Assembly: GCA_963580455.1 (NCBI GenBank)
Contig: OY756969.1
Coordinates: 17,828,760-17,892,759 of the forward strand
Direction: 5' to 3'
Source: Euonymus europaeus
Taxonomy: Eukaryota > Streptophyta > Magnoliopsida > Celastrales > Celastraceae
Length of the DNA stretch: 64,000 nucleotides
Shown here: in pieces, positions 54,239 through 64,000 of the stretch
Numbering within the stretch: position 1 is the first letter of the stretch
How the letters are laid out: every line of letters begins with the position of its first letter
Made by a program: the position numbers and the translations under genes
The notes under the pieces: generated by a model
What the model was told of the DNA's origin: nothing
The model's input: only the letters and a program-made list of their open reading frames with translations
The model's database searches: none

Positions 54239-56220
54239 TGTCATGCCCTGACCCCCGGGACGTGATATGATAAATAAATAACTAATTAAACCCAATTAAT
54301 TGAGGCGACTCATTTTTTATATATAATATATATATAACATTTGTAAATAACTCGACTTCCCTCTAATAATATGTGCACCTATTTGTCAACTCGATTGGCA
54401 TCGTTCGGTTATCCTGAAAAGAAAAAAAAACACAAACACAGGGATGAGTCGAAGCTCAGTAGAAAATACCATAATCTTGGAAAATGTAACACATGTCAAT
54501 TCTACATCAAGTCACATGAAAATGTTAATTGGGTATTCCCCGTTTTTCTCACAATCTCAACCACCCTCGTCTTCCAACCTCATTGTCAGACCTATTTCCA
54601 ACCACGTCCTGACCTAATTGTCAGTGTCACTTTAATCACACTCTGACCTTTGCTACCTCATCGTCGGGGTCTCTTTAATAACACTCTAACCTCTCCAACC
54701 TCATCGTGGGGGTCTCTCCACAAGTAAAGAAGGTAGACATTTTCTTCTACCCGAGACTTGCTACCCTTCACTATGTGGCCGCACAATGAATCCTTACTTG
54801 GATTATTTCCCACAATACGTACAGGGCCACCTCTTTGTTATTAGCACAACAACACCACCTTCATCCCAACAATCTTCTCCTAACTAAGTAAAAATCCCAA
54901 CACAATTCCACAAATTATAAAATCACAAAACCATAACAATAAGTAGAGAGGTTCCCATGTACCTCCCCAATCATATAAATACATGTTCATAAATTTCCAA
55001 GCCAAAAAAAGAACCATTGTCACAGCATTTCATAACTTCTATCACGACCCAAGACAATGACACTTAGTTCTCGACTAAACTAACCATGTATAATAGCACA
55101 CAAAATAAGCACAGGACCTCCAAATTATGACAGTCATATATTCAACCGTAAACACATTCTTACGTACTCAATTATTATGTCAAATAGTAAACATTACTAA
55201 AACACAATTTACAAGGATCACTTTGGTTTCAAGTTATCACTAGACTAAGGAATCTCTTATCATAATTTTTTCGGCAGCAATTACAAGTCACATAAAATAA
55301 ATTCAAATAATTTTAGTATAATCACAAGGTTATGGTATTCCCTACCTCATGAAGCGTGCCTCACATCCTACTTGAACAAATATCTTTATGAATAATTTCG
55401 ACATACATCCGACATTCTTCACCATACTTCATATATAATTTTACAAAAAATACACATATATAATCAAAAATATGCTCAAATACCTCTAAAATACATAGAA
55501 TATACGATCTGGTCAAATGGGTGAACTTTGCCCGAAAAAGTCAAACGGGTCAAACAGTACCCGAAATGCGCACATTTAAGTCACCCAAGATCCGACTACT
55601 TTCACCAGAAATCACGAATTTTGTTTTGTAATACTCACCAAGACGAACTCAACGGTGGTAGTCTCGCACCAAACAGAGGTCGGATGAGGGAGAAATCGAC
55701 TATCAAAGCTTGCGATGACCGAATCTTTCGAGAGCTTTTTCCGGAGATATACAACTCCATTTTGGACGATTCTTGAACCGATTTCATATGTCTCGAAGAG
55801 ACAAAGGAGACCAACGATGGAAGGATGAAGGAGATCAGAGCTGCCTAAATATGACGCACATAAATCGTGTTTTTCATCTTCTTCTTTTTTCTTCTCTTTT
55901 TCTTTCCCTCTTGATTCTTCTGTATACTTTGGTTTCTTTCTTTCTCTTTTGGTTTTAAACATAAATACCCATTTAACTATTTATTTCCCTTCATCTCTTT
56001 CATTTCTACCCTCACAAACTTTTAACATTTTCATGTTTTTTTCCTCCCAGTTTCTCATTTCTGATTTCCCCAATTAATGTCATTTATTTATTTACTATAT
56101 ATATTCTTATAAATAAATTTATTTTGATATGAATTCAATTACTGAATTCTCTAGTGTACTATTGTACACGTGTTATTTTCTTATTCTTTATTTATATTAT
56201 TCTCGGGTCAAGATATCACA
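54239..56220 (-). repeat. Long 5' LTR, Del/Tekay-like, minus strand
   Basis: On the minus strand it starts TGTGATATCTTGACCCGAGA and ends GGGGGTCAGGGCATGACA, 1982 bp, followed by the primer-binding site. The start resembles that of the 46012 LTR. The 3' partner LTR was not found to the left, and the internal region lacks recognisable genes. It is inserted in the leader of the element at 56221-58438. Confidence 0.7.
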
Positions 56221-56523
56221 GGATTCCAACCATGCAAAATTTTTTAACAAAAAACGTTTTGGTTCAGAAGCATATAGACAGATAAAGTTTCGGGTACACT
56301 AAATTTGGGTTTTGATTTTCTCTCTCTACACTTTGTGTTTAGGTCCGAAACTCTCAACACGTATTCAACATACATATATATATACTTACATGATAATTTT
56401 CACCCTAAAGCACAAACAATTGACATATTTTTCACAAAATCAGAAAATTAGGCATGCATCATCATCAAAATAAATCTAGCATGCTTTCTAAAACACAATT
56501 GCATGGAGACTAATCCTAACCTC

Positions 56524-56535
56524 GCTCTGATACCA
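56524..56535 (-). promoter_or_regulatory. Primer-binding site (minus strand)
   Basis: The minus strand reads TGGTATCAGAGC, an exact tRNA-Met site, 3 bp after the LTR end at 56539. 56221-56523 is the leader of this element, cut by the LTR to its left. Confidence 0.85.
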
Positions 56536-56538
56536 ATA

Positions 56539-58438
56539 TGGAATTTTACGCATGAACAAAATCATGCTACCTTTCAAGATTACTTACTTGAAGAAGGATC
56601 ACTGATCTGAATAATCTCACGATGCGAAGGTCCAATGATGTCAATCACAAGGACTGCACCTAGAATTTCACCTTTCAAGAGTCCCTTACTTTCCTTTCAA
56701 CACAACCCCGTGTTAACGGTATTTTTGGTATTCGTAATATGTGTAACCTGTTCATAAGAGAGACCCCCTATTTATAGTAGAGTAATCATAATCTCATTGG
56801 AACTTTCTTGACATTAAACCTTGAGATATTGATAAATCTCAAGTATTATATCCTTATCATATACATGATAAGAGTTGGTTGCTTGACCAACAAGGAACAC
56901 TCCAATGGACTTGGTATCCCTAAGGGCTTGGTGATAAGTATAATATGTTAAAGACCATTATTTTATGTAATATTCAAGCTCAGTTTATTTATTTGGAATA
57001 AAATATGTTTAACACTTCATATATGAAAAATGACATATTGGCATAAGCGTCTTTTATTCTATATGGTATATGAATTGATGTGTAGAGTTTAGCTTACACA
57101 CAGAAGATCAATTCACAAGTTCCTATTGAATATAAGCAAATGATCATAGCTTAGATGAAATTGGACAAACCATTGATAGGACTGTAGTATTGTATTTCAG
57201 TATGTTTATCTTGGTTACGGAAAGTGGTACAACTTGAACTTACTATACTAGTACACTTGGAGTGTATTGATCAGGACTACATGTGAGTCCATTTTTCTAA
57301 TCTAACTACATTAAAAATTGTACACTCACACTGACGTTATGACATTGTTCATAATCTTAATTTATTAAAGATTAATTGTACGTGTGCATTTAATGTATAA
57401 GACTTTGATTTACCAAATGATCATGTCTTTTTGTACAAGCCAATATACACCGAGTGAATTGGGTTACCGCATTAAATGTACGATGAAAAATAATCTATAA
57501 ATAAAATTCACGTCCATTATCGATTGATGATACCCTCTCGAGAATGCTTATAGGATTTGAGATTGTGTCAAAACCCTGCAGGTGGATTTTAATTAATCTG
57601 ACACATTCAAATAAGTTAAGCGGTAAGCTTGAGTAATTTTTAAATATGTCAATTAAATATTATATGTCAATGGCATATTTAATTGACAGGTATCTGTAAC
57701 TTAACGTGAGAATTTTAATGAACAATTATAACAAAAGACTCATATTTAATTTGAGATAAAACGGAGAGTGCAACTATAATATTTTAGTGGAATATATTAT
57801 AGTTTATGAATTTAATTATGCTCATGGGTTTGAGCTGATAATTAAATTCATAGGAAGCCCATGTTTTATTTTTCCTTGTTGGTCCCCACTGTAAGCCATG
57901 TAAGCCCAAACCTAAGTGAATTAGGAAACCTAACTGAGGTTGGAGATCCCTAATTGGAGAGGAGTGTGGGTCGGCCACCTAGGGTTAGGAAACCCTAGGT
58001 TGGTCGATCCCTATATAAACAGACACTAGTGTGTTTTGTTTCCCTAAATTTGTGAAACCAGTTGGACTTGACTCTCTAATTTTTTTATCCACAGTTTTGA
58101 TTTCTGATTTTCAGGTTCTTGATGTAGGGAGTCCACGCTCTTGAAATCCAAGTTTGAGAATTTGTTCATACGATGGAAGATCCGCAAGTTTGAGCATCAT
58201 ATCAAACTAGCTTACTCCATCCTTCGATATTTTGTTAGAGATCAATCCAGAGAGATCTCAATGTACATAATCTTTACACAATTAGTTTAGTACATAATCT
58301 TTATACAATTAGTTTAGTCATAGATTATGCATGTTGATCATAATTAATAAGAAATTTTTTAAAGCCGTTTTCTTATCGATTACTTCTATCTGTGTTCCTT
58401 GTTTTTAAAACGTTTCCACAAATACATATTTTCCAACA
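56539..58438 (-). repeat. LTR of a second retroelement, copia-like
   Basis: The minus strand starts TGTTGGAAAATATG and ends GTAAAATTCCA, about 1.9 kb. A minus-strand TATA box (CTATAAATAGGGGG, about 56766-56780) lies about 240 bp before the end, as expected. A plus-strand TATATAAAC near 58010 is unexplained. No second LTR in the window. Confidence 0.6.
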
Positions 58439-59130
58439 CTTGCCCATCTTCAATGCCCTATAATCCAACAGTAATAATGTACACACACATGTAGAACATG
58501 TCAAAGGAATAAACAAAGTATGAAAATCCTCATTGAGTTGTTTTTTGAGTGTTTTGTTTAGCTTGAAATAAATGAGAGAGTGAAAGTTTGTTTGATATGC
58601 CCATGGTAATTTATTAATTTGGAGTACATTGTACATTAAATTCTACGTATTTTTTTAAAAAAAAAATTGCTTATCATGCATAATTATGATATTTTTTATC
58701 AATTGTTTTCTTTGTAAAAAAAAAATGATGGAGAGTTAAGCCTATACTACAACCTAACACAAAGACGAGATTTGAGACATGGAGATTCTGTCAAAGAAAG
58801 ATCGCGACAAACATCTAGTATCAAAAAAACCTTAAAAATACACGATTTGAGACCCATTAGCCCGATCAATTATGCAGCCAGTGTACATATAAATATTAAG
58901 AGTATATAAACAGAGGGCGAACAAACCGAAGGGCCAGGCCTGAGATTAGTTGTAGGAGAGTTAGATAATTGCGTATGAGTGATGTAATCTTCTTCGTTAA
59001 ACGTGATTCCAGTCTCTTTCACGACCCATTAAAAAGATCAGAACACAGGAAGGGGAAGAAAAAAAAAGTGTCGGCGAAGCAATACAAAATTATACAATCA
59101 ACCAATGGAAAATCCGTGGATCTCTATGGA
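58439..59130. other. AT-rich intergenic DNA
   Basis: No gene recognised; poly-A tracts near 58660 and 58720. Confidence 0.35.
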
Positions 59131-59133
59131 TTA

Positions 59134-59431
59134 GAGCATCTTCAATGGAGCGCTGAAAATTGGTGCTGGAAATTTTGAAGTGTGTAAAGAGAGTTATTTA
59201 AAAAAATTGTATTGAAAAATATGTAAAATGGTAAAAAATGTGAAATATGGTAGAAAAGTATGAGAGAAATGATGTCAATACTTGATATTTAGAGTGTTTG
59301 TGAATGAAAAGTGAAAAAAATTGTATTGAAATATGTGTTATGTTGATATGACTGTATTGGGAGTCGTGTTTTACTATAATAGAAGTGGGACCATGCTGAA
59401 AATTTTGGAGAATATAGCATTGGAGATGCTT
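59134..59431. mobile_element. Tourist-like MITE
   Basis: Ends GAGCATCTTCAATGG and (complement) AAGCATCTCCAATGC, flanked by TTA on both sides (59131-59133, 59432-59434). 298 bp, noncoding. TTA duplication and the GCATC-CAATG motif fit Tourist/PIF-derived MITEs. Confidence 0.75.
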
Positions 59432-59677
59432 TTAATTAAATGGAAAATGACATCTAGTCTATATTTTGAGAATCATGGTAGGTCATATCTAGTTATTTTA
59501 TTAATTTTTTTATTCTAATTAATTATTCTACTCCTTTATTAATCAATATTTGAGCATTTATTTGATTTTATGATTTTATTTTAATTAATTATTAGTCCGT
59601 TAAGGTTTAGCGAATTCGTTCCCCTTAAGATTTAAAATTTATTGTTTAAGTTATAGCATCAAAATCTGATACACGAA

Positions 59678-59830
59678 CTCGTTAGGGTTTAGCGAATTCA
59701 TTTCCACATAAAGTTTAACACTGCACGAGCTCGTTAAGGTTTAGCGAATTCATTTCCACATAAAGTTTAACACTGCACGAGCTCGTTAGGATTTAAAGGA
59801 TTCATTCCCCTTCAGATTTAACACTCATTA
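59678..59830. repeat. 52-bp tandem repeat
   Basis: CTCGTTARGGTTTAGCGAAT units start at 59678, 59730 and 59782; a diverged copy starts near 59596. Confidence 0.85.
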
Positions 59831-59831
59831 T

Positions 59832-60795
59832 TTAGAAATGGACGGGCATGTGTTCTTAAAATATGTGTTACTTATCACTGCCCTAATAAAATTCACGTGG
59901 GAAGTGAAAAATTAATCAATGGAAAATCAGTGTTGACTCTCTCCACCAGGAGGATTGAATCCTGTGGGACAATTTTTTATATTTATATATATAGCTTTTT
60001 GGTGGACAATATTTGGTTAGATTAGGTTGGGTTATGAGTCACTAACTAATCATATGTCTGTGAACTTGTGGTACCTAATTATTATGATAAAAAAAGGTCT
60101 TGAACTTCTGAGAGTTAGTAACCAATTTTATTGATGGGTGTTTGGAAATCGACTAAAGTACTAAAATATATTGATGCTACTTTTAAATTAGTAAAGTATA
60201 CCTACTTTATTAAATTATTTTCCCTAATAATGCTTGTAATAGATTCTGCCATACATTAGTGCATGCTTATGCCAAAAAGTAATGCAGCTTATGCCAAAAG
60301 TAGTCGTCCCTATCATGTATTTGGTTAAGAAAATCCAAGGCTATTTTGATCTAGAAACTCATAATATAGAATTAAAAAATATTATTATATTAAAAAAACA
60401 TAGAAGGTTTTTTTCTAAGCCTAAAATTTTATCAAACCTATGAATATGAATCAAAATAAAAAATAAAAAAAAATCACTGGGACAATCCCTATATGGGCGA
60501 ACATTATATCGAAATTTGGGTGTAATAATAAGTGAGGGAGGGGTGATATGGCGTACTTCTATAAAAACACACTGCATCGAATCTTGAGTGTAATGATATT
60601 AAATAAGAAAGGGCATCTTAGGCCGCAAGTGAAGCACGACATGGACAAGTGGATGCGTTGAGACATAGGCATGAGTTTCCCTTTTGTTGACAAGTGAGTG
60701 TAATGAAGTTAGTCTATGATTATAGGATTAAGATAGACACTTAGAACATATGGTCAATTATAGGCAGATTAATTGATCTAGTTGACATATGTGGG
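59832..60795. other. AT-rich intergenic DNA
   Basis: No gene recognised. Confidence 0.35.
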
Positions 60796-61090
60796 CACTA
60801 CAAGAAAAATAGGAATAGATGATAGAGCATTTATGATAGAAATCAGTTGTATCATAAAACAATAATAGATTTGTGATAGAAAAATGATCTGTCAGAGCAT
60901 TCATGATAGATTTGTGATGGAATTTTTATCTATCATGAATAGATGATAGTTTTGTGATAAATTTGTGATAGAACTTTTGTCTATCATAAATAGTTGATAG
61001 TCTTGTGATAGATTTGTGATAGAACTTTTGTGTATCAACAAAATATGATATATTTGTGATAGAAATAATATCTATCAAATATTTTTTGAT
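60796..61090 (+). mobile_element. CACTA-type transposon terminus with subterminal repeats
   Basis: CACTACAAGAAAAATAGG at 60796 is the standard plant En/Spm-type terminal sequence. It is followed for about 280 bp by many copies of TGATAGA/TCTATCA in both orientations, the expected subterminal transposase-binding array. GGG precedes it, a possible half of a 3-bp duplication. No matching right end (TTTTTCTTGTAGTG) was found before 64000, so the element continues past the window or is truncated. Confidence 0.75.
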
Positions 61091-64000
61091 ATAATTTTAT
61101 TATTCATATCCAAATTTTAATTAATATTTTATTAAATAAAATGAACAAAAATGGTGCATTTTACATTTTTTGAAAAAAATTGCAATATGGACTGATATAC
61201 AAAACGGTGGTTCTCATGTAATCTATCTATCTTTACCTATCTATTACTATTTACTATATTTACTATAAATCTAAAATCTAAAACTATTATAATTATTATT
61301 ATCTAAAACATATTAGGATTTGAAGCCTTCTAAGGCCATCCGTGGCCTCCAACCCGCTTCACATACGCGTCGTATATGGCATCCCGGTTGAAAAAAACGA
61401 CACCATATCAGAACCACCCCACTCGTCTTCTTGGTCGTGCCTGTTCCTTCACTGTAAAGACTTCTCCCATACCACTCGCCTACCTCCCCAGTTCTGGCGT
61501 CTCTCTCTCTACTTGCTCTCCTTCGCCCGTTCAATTGCCAACTCCTGGTTCGTTCAACACCGTCGGATGTGCTTTTTTATCACTCCAATCTCCGCCGTCT
61601 CTTTTGTTTTATCACCTTTAGATCGGGCCCGTTCATTGTGCTTTTTCAGTCCCCTCTTCGCTTCTAGGTTGAGCAAATGGCTGTCTGCCTCTATGAAATT
61701 TAGAGAGATTCATCCTCTGCTTTCAACGATTCCAAGCTATTATGTCTTGATCTCCTTTGTTTTCAAAGAATATGTACTATTAGGTCTTGCTATCATATCT
61801 GGACCAACCTGTTCAGTTCGATTTCCTCTTATGTGCATATGGGTTCGAGTTGCGGGCGAATTCGCGTCTGATTTGGGTACTTCTCAGATTTCTTTTGCTC
61901 TTTGACCCACGATTGGTCGTTCTTTTGTGTTAGTTTAGTGCTCTTCAAGGGTTATTGGGGTATATTATGATGTTGGCTTTCGGTTTATAGTTGGTAGAGA
62001 TAGTGAGCCTGACAATTGTTGCTTCTTTTCAGTTTAGGGCCATTCACAAGTGATTGGGGTAGTTTATTCTTTGATACTGGATTTTGATTCTTCACCTTCT
62101 CTTATGTCTTAATTTAACAACTAATTTTGTTTCCCTTCTCTCTTATGTGTGAACTATTAGGTGTTTATGCTTTACTAATGAAATTTGATTGTTCCTCTCT
62201 CTTATGTGTTAATTTAACAACTAATTTTGTTTACCGTCTCTCGTATGTGTGAATTTAACTACTATTTTGTAGACAACGAGGATTACAGAATTCCTCTAGG
62301 AGAAAAGAGGCATTCCTGTTTTGTTTTGGTTATGAGCCGCTCTCCATGTTATAGGTATATTTTTGACAGTTGTGCTGCCATGCCAATATTGAACTGCTGT
62401 TGCATGTGTGCTTCTGTTTTGGCATGATCAGCTTATAAAATATAGGATGCAAGAAACAGTGAAAGGAAGGAGAGGAGTCAAAACTGGAGAAAGGTTCTGA
62501 AACAATTCAGGAAACCTTATGGTAGATGGATTACAAATCTTAAAAAGACGGCAATTTTTCCTGGGGTTCTTTGAAGCCCTTTCCATAACTTTTTACTTGG
62601 ATGATTTTGTTTTTAGTTTTGTTTTTTATCTAACTACTTACGTGGTTGGATTTTTGCTTATTTTAGTTGTATATGTGCTTTGAATTTGATCATTTGGTTC
62701 CACTTTGCAGAGATGCCTACATTCAGCACTCAATAAGGACCACAGCTTGTGAGGCTCTTCCCATTTTCTTACTTTCTTTCACGTCTCTCTGTTTTGGGTT
62801 CTCTCTCTCTCTCTCTCTCTTTCTCTTTGTGTTCCACTTTTCGTCTTCCTTAGTTCACTGCTTGCTAAAATGATGCACATCACTGGTGCCAAGAGTCTCA
62901 TATATCTTAATAACGATATAAAATAATCAGTAGTAAGAATTGAGAAAATTTCCTGTGTCACCCCCCTTTTCTTTTTATTGATCATGATGATTGATTCTTT
63001 GTCCAATTTCGTTGGAGCCTTGCTTGGGAAGCTGGATTGCAATATAAAAATGACAATGTGCTTAGTCTTAAAAAAGGAGAGAACGAAGTCTATTATTACA
63101 GTATTTCGTTGTGTGCACTTTCCAATTTAGTTGGGTTCATTGTGGTTAGATTTTGATAAGGTTGTTCATGTAGGTTATTGGCTTTCTTTTGTCTGCAATC
63201 TCACTTGCAAGAAGAAACAGGCTGCCAAGAACAAAGCTTTGATTCAAGTTCATTGAGAAGTAATACTAATTCATCATCCCACATTAGATTTATCTCAAAC
63301 ATAACCATAAGTATATTATTGCTTCATTGATTTATAAAATGAATAGAAACAAGTTATAGGAAAAGACACATAAATGTGGTAAGATTTTGATGACATTGTT
63401 CATGTCTGGGTTATTGGTTATTGCTATCTATGTTTCATTCACACAATTAAAAATTGAAAAAACTGAAATCTAATGTTTGTTAGATTGATGTAACTGCTAC
63501 CTACCCCACCTCCAGGATCTAATTCCATTGGTGGACTTTCTTTTTGAGCTATAGAAGCCATAAAAGCTTCTTACGCAGTGGTGGTTCAAATTCTTAAACC
63601 TCCTAGGGATGGATTTAATCTAACATTGAAGCTAAATTTTCAAAACTTCCTCCAGATTAAGGTTAAACGAGTTCCTTTCATAAGGTTATTATGAGATGTG
63701 CCATGTACATGTTAAAACACTTACGATGACCATGTTTGAGTATCAAATAAAATTTGGAAGAGTACCAATTCAGGATACAATTAGCTTCTTCTTTATTCTC
63801 CTTTGTGTTGTCCATGTTTTTTTAGAATTAAAACTACATCCTTTACATGTTTCTATAAAACCCAATCTAAGGAAATAACTTTTTCCTCTTTCCTCATCTA
63901 TTGGCTTGCTTGTGTTTTGTACTTGCAGCAAATATTTTATGGGTGGATGCTTGAGCGAGTTTTATTTAAAATATTAGGTTACTTTAACATGATATATATA
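61091..64000 (+). other. Possible transcription unit inside or next to the CACTA element
   Basis: 61310-61910 is GC-richer with pyrimidine-rich tracts like a 5' UTR or first exon; an open stretch of 187 codons (61342-61905) has no family features. Short segments at 62272-62427 and 63920-63960 follow plausible AG acceptors. No CACTA transposase wording is seen. A CT microsatellite lies at about 62803-62823. I cannot assign a product. Confidence 0.3.

Noticed and set aside
55612..55962. 116-codon Lys/Glu-rich minus frame in the 54239 LTR
   Set aside because: Low-complexity purine-rich LTR leader, not a recognisable protein.
1..64000. CRISPR arrays, tRNA or rRNA genes, integrated caulimovirus
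   Set aside because: No regular spacer arrays, no cloverleaf or rRNA wording seen, and the RT domains belong to LTR retrotransposons with integrase, not pararetroviruses.

Overview
The window is plant nuclear DNA, most likely from a eudicot. Genic signals are sparse, the background is AT-rich, and almost everything recognisable is a transposable element. These are Ty3/gypsy elements of the Tat, Athila and chromovirus lineages, Ty1/copia-like LTRs, PIF/Harbinger, hAT, CACTA and MITEs. There are no bacterial-type operons, no rRNA or tRNA genes that I can see, and no CRISPR. The species cannot be named from the sequence.

Layout: 1-1.0 kb holds two well-formed terminal exons of an unidentified host gene (+). 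About 1.4-2.8 kb is a decayed gypsy gag. 4225-14072 is a complete, young Tat-lineage retrotransposon on the minus strand: 564-bp LTRs with four mismatches, 5-bp target duplication AGGCT, dual RNase H. It carries a convergent plus-strand ORF with its own TATA box. 16592-20699 is a PIF/Harbinger element with an apparently intact spliced DD47E transposase but a broken Myb-like ORF1. About 21.3-35.1 kb is a decayed Athila-type element (-). It is interrupted by a copia-like LTR (about 28.2-29.1 kb) and a second, dead PIF/Harbinger element (29121-33696). 35598-36396 is a small TIR element carrying two oppositely oriented fragments of the translation factor eEF1B exchange subunit. 37666-38177 is a MITE. 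39995-43679 is a dead hAT element with a perfect 8-bp duplication. About 43.9-45.6 kb is a truncated chromovirus 5' end. 46012-48498 and 54239-56220 are long LTRs of a Del/Tekay-like type in opposite orientations. 56539-58438 is a further LTR with an adjoining primer-binding site. 59134-59431 is a Tourist-like MITE. From 60796 a CACTA-type terminus begins whose other end is not in the window.

How the parts work together: the Tat element once encoded Gag-PR-RT-RH-aRH-IN from its LTR promoter, plus an antisense protein from an internal promoter. In this copy a one-base frameshift inside Gag and an in-frame TAG in the antisense ORF suggest it is no longer autonomous, although its LTRs are nearly identical. 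PIF/Harbinger elements need both ORF1 and transposase. PIF-1 keeps only the transposase apparently intact, so any activity would need ORF1 supplied in trans.

Limits: all assignments come from reading motifs, frames, splice sites and repeat ends by eye. No database search, alignment program or transcript evidence was available, so lineage names and captured-gene identities need confirmation.
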